21,850 nt of DNA from CAIUVD01 sp044338255 (lineage in GTDB: Bacteria; Planctomycetota; UBA11346): NCBI GenBank assembly GCA_044338255.1, contig JBIILZ010000069.1, forward strand, positions 1 through 21,850, read 5' to 3'. The position numbers and the translations under genes were made by a program. Below, one piece after another: positions 8,099 through 16,403 of this stretch. The notes under the pieces were generated by a model that worked only from the letters and a program-made list of their open reading frames with translations, was not told where the DNA came from and ran no database searches. Every line of letters begins with the position of its first letter. Positions within the stretch are counted from its first letter, which is position 1.

Positions 8099-8233
8099 AG
8101 GCCGGTTAGGCATCCTGGCGGCTAGGCTGAGGTGACCAAGGGGTTTCTGCCGGTGACCGGGTCGACCGGGCTGGGCCGTGAGCACCCATCCCCCTCGACG
8201 AATCTTCCGCCCTATCCATAATCCGGCCCAATA
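8099..8233. other. Divergent intergenic region
   Basis: It separates the minus-strand coiled-coil gene from the plus-strand kinase gene and must hold promoters for both. I could not identify convincing -35/-10 pairs. Neither gene has a good Shine-Dalgarno sequence. Confidence 0.4.
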
Positions 8234-10207
8234 ATGGCTGAGCCTATCGTACCTTCGGTTGTCCGCCGAGATGATGACCACGGCTACCCGCTGGTGGGCG
8301 ATACCATCGGCATGTGGCGACTTACTGAAGGCATCGGACGCGGCGGAATGGGCGAGGTGTACGCTGCCGAGTACGACTTCGAGCATCTCTTCGCGATCCA
8401 TTTTCCCAACGATGAAGCCACCCTGAAGGCCGAGATCGCGCGTCTGCCACGGCTCGAACAGGCGCGTCTCGCCGGCCGTCTGCTGGGATTGCAGCTCCCT
8501 GCCGATCAGCGCTTCGCGATCAAGATCTGCAATGCGCGCTCGAATACCGCCGGCTATCGGCGCTTTCTGCAAGAGGCCCAGCTCGCGCACCGCCTCGGTG
8601 ATCATCCCTACATCGTCACCGTACACTGGATCAACGGCGACGACGGTCCTGATGGCGTGATGCAGAAGCTGGCGCTCAATCGCGGCAAGCACCGCGATCT
8701 GGCGTTCATGGTCATGGACCTCGAGAAGTGCACCTTCGATCGCTATCGCCTGACCATCGGCGAGTCGGTGCACATCACCCGCTGCATCGCCACCGCCCTC
8801 GACCACGCGCACGGCAATGGCGTGATCCATCGCGATTTGAAGCCCGAGAACATCCTCGGCTCGATCGATCATCCGTACCTCACGGATTTCGGCATCGCTA
8901 AGGAAATGGACGCCAGCGAAGGGCTGACGCGCACCGGACAGATCATCGGCACGCTCGATTACATGAGCCCCGAGCAGGCTACCGACGCCAAGAATGTCGA
9001 TCATCGCAGCGACATCTATTCACTGGGCGTGGTCCTCTACGAGTTCGCCACCCAGGGGAAATTGCCCTACGAGCACAAGCAGGATCGCGAGAGCTGCCTG
9101 ACCGCGATCCGCAATGAGAACTACCTGCCGCACTGGCCGCGTGAGCACCGTCCGGGATTCCCCGTCGAGCTCGAGCGCATCATTTTGCGGGCGATGGCAT
9201 TTCGTCGCGAAGACCGTTATCAAACGATGAACGAGTTCATCACCGATCTCGATCGCTTCACGCGTGGCGAGCGCATCGGCTGGTATCAGCGCATTCCGGT
9301 GCGGGTCATGGTTCGCGCGCAGATGCGCTTCCATCCGCGGTTCGTGGTCGGGGTGGTCTCGGGTATCGCCCTCACCGGCCTGCTGCTGAGCGTGGTGTTC
9401 ATTCCCCGCCTCGTGGATTCGATCCGTCGCAGCTACGAGAAATCACTCAACGCCCTCGAGCCACGCATCGCCGAGATCCGCGAGGGTCGGCGCGCCCAGC
9501 TCGACAAGGAGGGGCTCGAGCGCCTCGACAAGCTGCGCTCGACGCTCGGTGCTGCCAAGGAATACGACGACCTCCGCGAGCGTCTGTTGGGGTTGCAGGA
9601 ACAACTCCTGCAGTACCGCAGTCTGAGCGCCTTCTTCGTGCCCGATCCACGGCGTACCGATCCCGCACAGCAACCCGAGGCCAGCAAGCTCGAACTCGAG
9701 CTGGCTTCCGGCAACACCCTCAGCGGGACCTCGCCGGCTTGGCATCTGGTCGATCGCATCGGCCTCCAGATCAGCGAATTGCAGCAGGCGACCTTGAAGC
9801 CGTACGGCAAGGGCGTGCTCTTCGCGCACCTCATCATCAACGTCCCCACCGGCTATGGCGGCTACCTCCTGGCCGCGCAGGAAGTCGAGGATCATCAGCA
9901 TTTCGCGGCCTATCGCTTAGTCCCGGCGGCGACCTCCGCCGACGGCCAGGGCCAGAGCGTGCTGCAGTTCATCTATCAGGAAGACGAGAAGCCGATGCAG
10001 GTCCTGCGCCAGGAACGGGTCCTCGGCGGGCGCGTGAATGCCGCCTTCGAACTGTCGGCGGGAAGCGTGCGCAGCTGGGTTGGCGGGGTCGTCGCCAGCT
10101 ATTCCCTGCGTGGATTGCGCGATGAGGCCCCGGCGGTCGTCGGTCTGACCCTACCTAAAGATGCCGTAGTCGAGTGCGTGCGGGTCTCGCCCAAAGTCGT
10201 GCGCTAA
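8234..10207 (+). CDS. Membrane-anchored Hanks-type Ser/Thr protein kinase
   Basis: A 657-residue receptor-like kinase. The glycine loop GRGGMGEVY is at 35-43, the ATP lysine in FAIKI is K97, the catalytic loop HRDLKPEN is at 199-206, DFG is at 218-220, and the APE-equivalent SPE is at 245-247. All essential residues are present, so it should be active. About 40 extra residues lie between the glycine loop and K97, a place where the family normally has about a dozen. One membrane segment (VVGVVSGIALTGLLLSVVFI, 371-390) is followed by a coiled coil (about 398-462). After these comes an outer domain of about 190 residues that I cannot assign; it looks beta-rich, possibly a ligand-binding sandwich. 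The ATG at 8234 has no Shine-Dalgarno. No phosphatase or obvious partner gene is adjacent. Confidence 0.93.
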   Translation: MAEPIVPSVVRRDDDHGYPLVGDTIGMWRLTEGIGRGGMGEVYAAEYDFEHLFAIHFPNDEATLKAEIARLPRLEQARLAGRLLGLQLPADQRFAIKICNARSNTAGYRRFLQEAQLAHRLGDHPYIVTVHWINGDDGPDGVMQKLALNRGKHRDLAFMVMDLEKCTFDRYRLTIGESVHITRCIATALDHAHGNGVIHRDLKPENILGSIDHPYLTDFGIAKEMDASEGLTRTGQIIGTLDYMSPEQATDAKNVDHRSDIYSLGVVLYEFATQGKLPYEHKQDRESCLTAIRNENYLPHWPREHRPGFPVELERIILRAMAFRREDRYQTMNEFITDLDRFTRGERIGWYQRIPVRVMVRAQMRFHPRFVVGVVSGIALTGLLLSVVFIPRLVDSIRRSYEKSLNALEPRIAEIREGRRAQLDKEGLERLDKLRSTLGAAKEYDDLRERLLGLQEQLLQYRSLSAFFVPDPRRTDPAQQPEASKLELELASGNTLSGTSPAWHLVDRIGLQISELQQATLKPYGKGVLFAHLIINVPTGYGGYLLAAQEVEDHQHFAAYRLVPAATSADGQGQSVLQFIYQEDEKPMQVLRQERVLGGRVNAAFELSAGSVRSWVGGVVASYSLRGLRDEAPAVVGLTLPKDAVVECVRVSPKVVR

Positions 10208-10281
10208 AGCCCGGCGCAGATTTCCGCGGCAGGAGCCGGCGTTGAGCCTTTCCCCGGTCGGGTCGGGCGTACAGTCGGTGC

Positions 10282-10674
10282 ATGGTCGGTCACGTTGATC
10301 TGGTGCGTATTGCCCGCGATGATGGGCGCTTTCACGTCGAAGCCTTTCAGTTCGTCTCGGAAGCCCTGGCGCGGGCCGCCGATCTCTACGGCAAACGTCA
10401 GCTGGTCGGTACCGCCCGGCATCTGACCGCCGTCGAGCTGGTCACCGGGGCCGTGGACCTCGCCGCCGAACGCTGGTCGCTGCTCGGCGATCTGGTGTTG
10501 GCGAGCTGGGGCATTGCCAGTGCCGAGGACATCGGCGCGATCACCTTCACCTTGATCGAGCATGGCGTGTTCAGCAAGGAACCGACCGATTGCCTGGAAG
10601 ATTTCCAGGCGGCGGCGACGTTGGGAGTGGCGGTAGCTTCGCGTGTGCGGGCCCGGGTCGGTCTGGACGGATGA
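10282..10674 (+). CDS. Minf_1886 family conserved hypothetical protein
   Basis: A 130-residue soluble protein resembling the Minf_1886 family, a short uncharacterised family I associate with Verrucomicrobia and Planctomycetes. Supporting features are the AFQFVSEAL segment near residue 21, HLTAVEL (about 47-53), the conserved LVLASWGI (71-78) and DIGAITFTLIEHGVFSK (82-98), and a terminal DFQAAATL. The function is unknown. The ATG lacks a Shine-Dalgarno sequence. It ends 26 bases before the transporter start and may share a transcript with the following genes. It is the best lineage hint in the window. Confidence 0.8.
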   Translation: MVGHVDLVRIARDDGRFHVEAFQFVSEALARAADLYGKRQLVGTARHLTAVELVTGAVDLAAERWSLLGDLVLASWGIASAEDIGAITFTLIEHGVFSKEPTDCLEDFQAAATLGVAVASRVRARVGLDG

Positions 10675-10699
10675 GGCGCTCGGCGCGCCGGGAATGATC

Positions 10700-12517
10700 A
10701 TGAAGGAATTGCTCGACCATCCCTGGCTGAAGGTGCTGCTTATCGCTACCACCATCGCCATGTGCTCCTTCGCGCTGCGCGAAACCGCCTCCATCACCCA
10801 GCCGGTGGTCATCGCTCTCGGCGAGGTCCTGGTGCCGCTGGCGGTGGCCTTCGCCCTGGCCTATGTGGTCACCCCGGTCGTCGATCAGATCACCCGTCTG
10901 GGGGTCAACCGCCTGGTGGCGGCAGGCATGCTCTTCGGCCTCGGCTCGCTGGTGTTGATCATCGCCCTGGTGCTGGTGGTCCCGGCGGTGGTCCGTCAAA
11001 CGGTCGATCTTTCGGTGCAGGTCTTCCAGGGCGAGAGCTACGTCGATCGCAACAAGAACGGCCGCTATGATGCCGGCGAACCTTTCGATGACGCCAATCA
11101 CAACAGCCATCGCGATCCGGCCCTGCTCACCCGTTTGGCGACGTTTCTTGAAGAATCGCAAGACCGCCTGCGGGTGAATTTCGGCCTCGGTCTAGGCGAA
11201 CAGTCGTTGGCCTTCCTGACCGTCTATGAGCGTGATACGCACGCGCTGCACGCCTGGCTCGACGAAATGATCATGGCCGCGCAGCAAGGGCGCGCGGCTG
11301 CCGAGTGGCCATTGCCGCCGGTTTCATTGAGCGAGCTGTCGGCCGCCGAGACCGATTGGAACCCAGCCTGGCCGGGTCCGCAGGTACGTGACGTGGTCGA
11401 TGCCGAAGCCTATATTCCGGCCGCTGATCAGTTGGCCTGGCGCGAGCTCATGACCCGTGGCGGACTGACGCTGTTCCGCAAGCACACGGCATGGATCGCG
11501 GCCCTCCGCCAAGCCAAGGACAACGAGAAGAACGCCAGCTCGCCGCTGGTCGGCGAGATCCAGCGCGCCTGGCGCAGCACTTTGAGCCTGGAGGAGCGCA
11601 AGCAGGCGCTGATCTTCGCCCTGGCCTTGGAAAGCCAGGCTAAGGCCGGGCAGAACGCCGCTCATGAATTGCTGGGTGTGGCTGGCGTCAGCGCCGATAG
11701 CACGATCAGCGGCGAGACCTTATCTGACGTCGTCGCCAAGGTCGAAGACACCGTGCGCGGATCGGTCGACGATCTCCCGACGCGGCTCGGCGGGTGGGCA
11801 AAGGCCGGCCTCAGCAGCTATGACGCGGTGCTGTCCCTGGCCATCAACCTGATGCTGATTCCGATCTACAGCTTCTTCCTGCTCTTGGGCATGCCGCGCA
11901 TCCGCACCTTCATCAAGCACTTCCTGCCGGCGATCCACAAGCCGCAGATCGTGCGCATCACCCGTGAGATCGAAAAGGTCGTGGCGGCATTCTTCCGCGG
12001 CCGCCTCCTCATCTGCACCATCTGCTCGGTGGTCGGCTGCCTGGGCTTCCTCATCATCAGCTGGTTCGGCGTACATGTCCCTTATGGCATGCTGTGGGGC
12101 ATCGGCATCGGCATGGCGACGGCGATTCCGCTGGCCGGATTGCTCTTCATCATTCCCGCCGTGGCCCTGACGTTGATGGCACCCAATGCCGGCCTCATGG
12201 ATCTGGTGGCGGTGGTCGCGGTCTATGGCGTGGTCCAGGGTCTCGAAGCCTGCCTGATCTCGGTGATCATGGGTCGCGAGGTCGAGCTGCATCCGGTGAC
12301 TTTGATAGTGGCCCTGCTGCTATGCAGCAAGCTGCTGGGCATCCTCGGCCTGATCCTGGCGGTGCCGATCGCGGCCAGCTTCCGCATCCTGTTGCGCGAA
12401 TATTTCTGGCCGCGCATGGAGGCCTGGGCCACGCATGGTTCATGGGCCCTGCCCGCCCCGGCCAGCGACCTGCCGGCGGTACCAGCAGAGCATCTCCGGA
12501 ACGACAATTCAGCATGA
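10700..12517 (+). CDS. AI-2E/PerM-family transporter with large extracytoplasmic insert
   Basis: A 605-residue membrane protein; the family is usually about 340-400 residues. Three N-terminal membrane segments (about 11-95) and a C-terminal block of about five segments (372-590) show the family signature, including FFRGRLL and ELHPVTLIVALLL. Between them, residues 100-370 form a large insert. It begins with a calcium-loop-like motif D116-x-N118-x-N120-G-x-x-D124, GEPF, then D-x-N-x-N-x-x-x-D ending at 139, resembling paired dockerin/EF-hand loops. Members export or import varied small molecules, including Na+/H+ exchange in some, so the substrate is open. ATG 10700 is preferred, with GGGA upstream; ATG 10694 and an overlapping GTG 10643 are alternatives. 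Its stop overlaps the thiE start (ATGA). Confidence 0.85.
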   Translation: MKELLDHPWLKVLLIATTIAMCSFALRETASITQPVVIALGEVLVPLAVAFALAYVVTPVVDQITRLGVNRLVAAGMLFGLGSLVLIIALVLVVPAVVRQTVDLSVQVFQGESYVDRNKNGRYDAGEPFDDANHNSHRDPALLTRLATFLEESQDRLRVNFGLGLGEQSLAFLTVYERDTHALHAWLDEMIMAAQQGRAAAEWPLPPVSLSELSAAETDWNPAWPGPQVRDVVDAEAYIPAADQLAWRELMTRGGLTLFRKHTAWIAALRQAKDNEKNASSPLVGEIQRAWRSTLSLEERKQALIFALALESQAKAGQNAAHELLGVAGVSADSTISGETLSDVVAKVEDTVRGSVDDLPTRLGGWAKAGLSSYDAVLSLAINLMLIPIYSFFLLLGMPRIRTFIKHFLPAIHKPQIVRITREIEKVVAAFFRGRLLICTICSVVGCLGFLIISWFGVHVPYGMLWGIGIGMATAIPLAGLLFIIPAVALTLMAPNAGLMDLVAVVAVYGVVQGLEACLISVIMGREVELHPVTLIVALLLCSKLLGILGLILAVPIAASFRILLREYFWPRMEAWATHGSWALPAPASDLPAVPAEHLRNDNSA

Positions 12518-13545
12518 GCACGGCGATTCTCCGTTTATTGGATGCCAACGGCAATCGCGCTGCCGAGGGCTTGCGGGTTCTCGAGGACGTCGCGCGCTTC
12601 GTTTTGAACGATGCCCGCCTGGCGGGTCTGGCCAAAAACCTCCGCCATGCGCTGCGCCAGGGCGTGCCGCCGTCGGCGGTGTTTGCGCGCGATACCGCGG
12701 GTGATGTCGGCACGGCCCTGACCGCGCCCGGCGAGATGCAGCGCGCGCGGCCGCTGGACCTCATTCGCGCCAATGCCGCCCGCGTCGCCGAAGCCGTGCG
12801 CGCCGCCGAAGAAGCCGCCAAGCTCCTCGGCAACGCCGCGTTGGCGGGCACCCTGGAGAACGTGCGCTATCAGCTGTACCAGCTGGAAAGCGGCCTGTTG
12901 GCGCGCTTTCCCGCCTGGCAGCTACTGCGCGTGCGTCTCTATGCCTTGGTCGACACCAGCCTCACCAGCGAGCCGGTAGCGGTGGCGGCGGCGGTGGCCC
13001 AGGGCGGCGCGGGCGCCGTGCAGCTGCGCGCCAAGGGCCTCGCCCAGCGCGACTATCGCGAGCTCGCGGCGCGCGTGCAGGAAGCCTGCCGCGCGCACCA
13101 CGCGCTGTTCATCGTCAACGATCACGTCGCCGTCGCCCGTGCTCTGGAGGCCGACGGCGTCCACGTCGGCCAGGATGATCTGGCGGTGGCGGATGTGCGC
13201 GCCGTGGTCGGTCCGGGCTGCGCCATCGGGCTCAGCTGCCACACGCCCGAGCAGGCCCGCGAGGCCCTCGCGGTGGGCGCCGATTACCTTGGCCTGGGGC
13301 CGATGTTTCCCACCACCACCAAACCCTTGGAGCCGTCGCGCGGAGCCCAGCTGCTCGACGCCGTACGTCCGTTCATCGACCGTCCGAGCTACGCTATCGG
13401 CGGTCTCGATGCCACACGTCTGCGTGAGTTGCTGCCGCGCCTGCCGCATGGCGCGGCGATCGCCGGGGCTCTCTGCCGGGCTGCCGATCCGCAGCGCGCG
13501 GCGGCTGAACTGCTGACGATCATGGTGCCTGATGAGTTCGGCTGA
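12514..13545 (+). CDS. thiE: Thiamine-phosphate synthase with N-terminal ThiD2-like domain
   Basis: A 343-residue fusion. Residues 1-130 match the ThiD2-like N-terminal domain (LRLLDANGNRAAEGLRVLEDVARF, KNLRHAL), and residues 137-340 are a TIM-barrel ThiE. ThiE joins HMP-PP and thiazole phosphate to make thiamine phosphate. Its hallmarks are VQLRAK (169-174), FIVNDHVAVA with N202-D203 (199-208), GVHVGQDD (215-222), IGLSCHT, LGPMFPTTTKP (261-271), AIGGL and IAGALCRA. The ThiD2-ThiE layout occurs in cyanobacteria, Planctomycetes and some others. The ATG overlaps the transporter stop by four bases, suggesting coupling; the preceding transporter might relate to thiamine precursors but nothing proves it. 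No other thi genes are nearby and no THI-box riboswitch was noticed. Confidence 0.95.
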   Translation: MSTAILRLLDANGNRAAEGLRVLEDVARFVLNDARLAGLAKNLRHALRQGVPPSAVFARDTAGDVGTALTAPGEMQRARPLDLIRANAARVAEAVRAAEEAAKLLGNAALAGTLENVRYQLYQLESGLLARFPAWQLLRVRLYALVDTSLTSEPVAVAAAVAQGGAGAVQLRAKGLAQRDYRELAARVQEACRAHHALFIVNDHVAVARALEADGVHVGQDDLAVADVRAVVGPGCAIGLSCHTPEQAREALAVGADYLGLGPMFPTTTKPLEPSRGAQLLDAVRPFIDRPSYAIGGLDATRLRELLPRLPHGAAIAGALCRAADPQRAAAELLTIMVPDEFG

Positions 13546-13774
13546 GCTGCCGCCGCCGTGGCGTCTGCGCCTGCTGCTGGTGCACGTGGCCCAGCTGCCG
13601 GCGTTGGGGTTGGCGGTATGGGGCCAACCGCCGACGGCGTGGTGGCTGGCGGCGTTGTGGGGCTCGCTGGTATGCTGCGCCGGAACCGACTCAGGGTGGC
13701 GGTGGCGCAATCGGCTGCTGATCGCCGAGGCGGTCTTGTGGTTGACCTTCGCCCTGGGAGTTTCTCAGAGCTAG
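13532..13774 (+). CDS. Small membrane protein, unknown
   Basis: An 80-residue hydrophobic protein overlapping the end of thiE by 14 bases, in a different frame. Two probable membrane segments (LLLVHVAQLPALGLAVWG and LLIAEAVLWLTFALGV) flank a tryptophan-rich loop. Codon use is GC-rich at third positions. Its last residues (GVSQS) and stop codon fall inside the short MITE-like element at 13758-13823, so the original C-terminus may have been replaced. No family is recognised. Confidence 0.55.
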   Translation: MSSAELPPPWRLRLLLVHVAQLPALGLAVWGQPPTAWWLAALWGSLVCCAGTDSGWRWRNRLLIAEAVLWLTFALGVSQS

Positions 13775-13823
13775 GCGCCCGAGGATGGCGAGTCAGCCGA
13801 CCAAGCCTATCTCCGACAGATTC
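13758..13823. mobile_element. Internally deleted MITE-like copy (66 bp)
   Basis: This carries the outer parts of the element at 16404-16563 in inverse orientation but without the middle 90-100 bases. The inner right part (AGGCGCCCGAGGATGGCGA, 13773-13791) and the inner left part (AGTCAGCCGACCAAGCCTAT, 13791-13810) join directly. The right terminal repeat is well kept; the left one (13758-13775) has several mismatches. Flanks are CTGG (13754-13757) and CTAG (13824-13827). Lying between convergent genes, it could fold into a hairpin and serve as a two-way terminator. Confidence 0.8.
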
Positions 13824-15293
13824 CTAGTTTCTGCCCTGGGGTAGGCGGGCGTCGTCGCGCAGGCGCAGCAGTGGCAGGCCGCCCGCGGGTAGGGTCAGGC
13901 CGCCATCTTTGGTGGTGGTCGTGAGGTGCACGCTGAGCTCGAGCTCGGGCGTCGTCATCCAGCCGCTGATGACATAGCGGCGGAAGAACGACGGGAAGCT
14001 GCCGCCGGGTGCGGGATGTCCGCCGATGCGCGCGGCTCCGCACCAGGTCTCATCGGCGCCGTTGACGCTGCCGAGGTCGAGCGTCAAATCGCGACCCAGC
14101 CAGGCCACTGGCAGGCGCGTCCAGGTGCGTAGATTGCGGCCGCCTACCGGGCGCGGCCACTCCCCGGCGATGTCTGCAGGATGGGCGCGGAAGGCCCAGG
14201 TGGCGGCGAACGGAGCGTTGGCGCTGGCCGGATTTCCCGGCCAGCCAAGCAACGGCCCATCGACGCTACGATAGGCGCCACCGGTCCAGCTCTCGAGCCA
14301 CGGCAGGATGGTCGGCAGGGTGATATTCGCATCGAGCACGGTGAGGATGTGCTCGTGTCCGGGAAGGACGTGGCGGGTAACCGGTCCGCTGAGGGCCTTG
14401 GCGAGCTGCGCACTCTGCTCGGGCGGCACGAGGTCATCATCCGCGCCATGGAGGAGCAGCACCGGGACGTGAACTCGCGGGGCCCAGGCCAACGGGCTAT
14501 CGTTCTGCGGATCGAAATTGCCGGCGCGACCGATGGCGGCGATGGTCTCACGAGTCATGCCATCGGTGAGCAACCAGCTCATCCAGCCGCCGAAGGTATG
14601 CGCGAAATTGGGAGCCACCTCGGCGAAGCGGGCGAAAGGTGCGACGGCGATGACAGTGGTGATCGGCGTCGGTTCGTGGGCGGCCATCAGCGCGATGGCG
14701 CCGCCGAAGCTGTAGCCGAGCACGATCAACGGCGGCTGGATAGTGTGCGATTGCTGCAGGCGGTCGAGGGCTTCGCGCAGATCCTCGGCTTCGGATTTCC
14801 CGAAGGAAAGCGTGGTGCCGGTGCTTTCTCCATGTCCACGAGTGTCGATGAGCACGCAGCGGAAGCCGGCATTGACCAGGGCCAGGCCATGTTCGACGGT
14901 CGCCTCACTGCTGCCGTTCAGGCCATGGAGGATGACCACGGTGCCCAACGGCGGGAGGGCTGGTGCTCCCGACCAGGCGTGCTGCCATTGCGGGAGGTTG
15001 GGCATCTCGGCACGGTTGCGCACCCAGGTGAACTGCCACGGTGCCGCGCTCGGCTCCAGGATCACCGCTCGCAGGCTCACCGCCCCGCTGGCGACGATGA
15101 GGCGCTGGACGCGGACGTTTTCGCTGAGGCTCACGCCGAGCAAACCGGGAACGGTGGTCTGCCACGGAAAATAACTGGCATGGGCGGCATTGGGGGCCGC
15201 GACTACTCGGCGGGCGATGGCCTCGGCGCAACCGCACAGGCCGAGGGTCAGCAGCGCCAGCAGCGTCAAGGAGAGCAACGAGACGATGCGCAT
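13824..15293 (-). CDS. Lipoprotein alpha/beta hydrolase with C-terminal beta domain
   Basis: A 489-residue exported hydrolase. A signal peptide (MRIVSLLSLTLLALLTLGLCGC) contains a probable lipobox ending at C22 (or C20). The alpha/beta hydrolase domain spans about residues 65-335: oxyanion segment HGLNGSS (123-129), nucleophile elbow GYSFGG with S195, acid D286 in HGADDDLVP, and base H313 or H315 in PGHEHI. Residues 345-489 form an extra domain ending in a pattern (RYVISGWMTTPELELSV) like the jelly-roll modules of sialate O-acetylesterases and similar enzymes. It is likely an envelope-bound esterase or peptidase of unknown substrate. The stop codon TAG is provided by the CTAG flank of the MITE-like element. 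It follows the HDOD gene by 50 bases on the same strand. Confidence 0.85.
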   Translation of the reverse strand: MRIVSLLSLTLLALLTLGLCGCAEAIARRVVAAPNAAHASYFPWQTTVPGLLGVSLSENVRVQRLIVASGAVSLRAVILEPSAAPWQFTWVRNRAEMPNLPQWQHAWSGAPALPPLGTVVILHGLNGSSEATVEHGLALVNAGFRCVLIDTRGHGESTGTTLSFGKSEAEDLREALDRLQQSHTIQPPLIVLGYSFGGAIALMAAHEPTPITTVIAVAPFARFAEVAPNFAHTFGGWMSWLLTDGMTRETIAAIGRAGNFDPQNDSPLAWAPRVHVPVLLLHGADDDLVPPEQSAQLAKALSGPVTRHVLPGHEHILTVLDANITLPTILPWLESWTGGAYRSVDGPLLGWPGNPASANAPFAATWAFRAHPADIAGEWPRPVGGRNLRTWTRLPVAWLGRDLTLDLGSVNGADETWCGAARIGGHPAPGGSFPSFFRRYVISGWMTTPELELSVHLTTTTKDGGLTLPAGGLPLLRLRDDARLPQGRN

Positions 15294-15343
15294 GGCGGCT
15301 GGTGCTAACGCGTGCGGCAGAGCTTGCCACCGCTGGCGGCAAC

Positions 15344-16360
15344 TCAGACGTTGGCGAGGTCGGACTTGGCAATGATTTCAGGCATGTCCTTGAGGAGGTC
15401 CTGGAACTTCGCCGAGTTCAAGCCGGCTGCCTGGATCAGCAAGGCGTCGATCTGATGATTGAAGGGATGGTCCTTGAGCAGGCCGACGCCGAGATTGTAG
15501 ATCAGGCGTTCGGCCAGGCGGACCCCGGCCAGCTGACGCAGAACCTGCATCGAGGCATCGGGCGGAATGCGGTGGTGATGGCCGATGACCAGGCGCAGGC
15601 CCTCCGGCAGGGTCCATTTCTCGGCGACTTTTTCCCCGGCCCAGCAGTGATCGAAGCCCAACGTTTCACGTTCGCGGCGGAGGATGTCGGAGTCTTCCTT
15701 GGGATCGACAATCTTGCGCAGGAGGATCTTCTTCTGCGCCAGAAAAGGTCCGAGGACGAGCATGCCGATGTCGCGCAGCAAGCCGGCGACGAAATATTCC
15801 TCGGCGTCGTCACGGGTGGCGCCATTGCGTTGGGCCACGGCCTTGGCGAGGGCGGCGGTGGCGCAGGAATTCACCCACAGGCCCTTGTCGGCGTAACCAT
15901 AACCCGAGAGATCGACGGCAAGGATGTTGCTGGTCGAGGCCGCGACGGCGAGGCTCTTCAAGCTCGCCAAGCCGATGATCGCCACCGCCTGATTGATCGA
16001 GGAGATCTGCTTGCCGAGACCATAGAAAGGACTGTTGACCAGTTTCAACAGGCGCCCGGCGAGGCCCATGTCCTGCTTGATGAGGTCTTCGAGACCGGCG
16101 GTGCTGGCGGCCTGGTTGCCGCTGCGCGCGAGGAGCTTCTGGACCACGATGGGCATCGAGGGGATGCGCTCGATGGCGCCAAGGACCTCGACTTCGCTCA
16201 GTCGCAAGGCACTGCCGGCCTGGCGATAGGCGAGGCCCGAATCATCGTCGGCGGCTTTATCAGGGGCCGGGGCCGGCGTCACCGTCGGACCGGCAGCGCT
16301 GGGCACCGCCGGTGAAGCTCCTGGCGCACCACGGAATCGACTGAAGAGATCGTCTGACAT
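15344..16360 (-). CDS. HDOD domain signalling protein
   Basis: A 338-residue cytoplasmic protein with an HDOD domain, a non-catalytic relative of HD phosphohydrolases used in bacterial signalling. An alanine/proline-rich disordered leader covers about residues 12-45. The domain begins ERIPSMPIVVQKLL, continues with DLIKQDMGLAGRLLKLVNSPFYGL and SINQAVAIIGL, and has LLRDIGMLVLG where HD proteins have HDIG; the metal histidine is replaced by arginine, so hydrolase activity is unlikely. IGHHHRIP follows. ATG 16360 is chosen; an in-frame TTG at 16387 is possible. The gene lies 43 bases downstream of the MITE-like element, which separates it from rlmN and may affect its transcription. Confidence 0.92.
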   Translation of the reverse strand: MSDDLFSRFRGAPGASPAVPSAAGPTVTPAPAPDKAADDDSGLAYRQAGSALRLSEVEVLGAIERIPSMPIVVQKLLARSGNQAASTAGLEDLIKQDMGLAGRLLKLVNSPFYGLGKQISSINQAVAIIGLASLKSLAVAASTSNILAVDLSGYGYADKGLWVNSCATAALAKAVAQRNGATRDDAEEYFVAGLLRDIGMLVLGPFLAQKKILLRKIVDPKEDSDILRRERETLGFDHCWAGEKVAEKWTLPEGLRLVIGHHHRIPPDASMQVLRQLAGVRLAERLIYNLGVGLLKDHPFNHQIDALLIQAAGLNSAKFQDLLKDMPEIIAKSDLANV

Positions 16361-16403
16361 AGAAAGGTGCCAAAGTGTACCCCTCAAATCGCCAGGCCGC
16401 CAG

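Noticed and set aside
8114..9004. N-terminal extension of the CT398-like frame across the kinase gene
   Set aside because: The sequence upstream of MNSNIQ is antisense to conserved kinase motifs; the family begins at the chosen start.
10208..10281. Possible terminator after the kinase gene
   Set aside because: Short complementary pieces (AAAG with CTTT, CCGGC with GCCGG) exist, but the arrangement is imperfect and there is no T-run.
12094..12513. Upstream extension of the thiE frame
   Set aside because: It overlaps the conserved C-terminal half of the AI-2E-family protein in another frame; family similarity begins at ATG 12514.
14181..16315. Long plus-strand frames (375 and 337 codons) opposite the hydrolase and HDOD genes
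   Set aside because: Both are antisense shadows with no family pattern.
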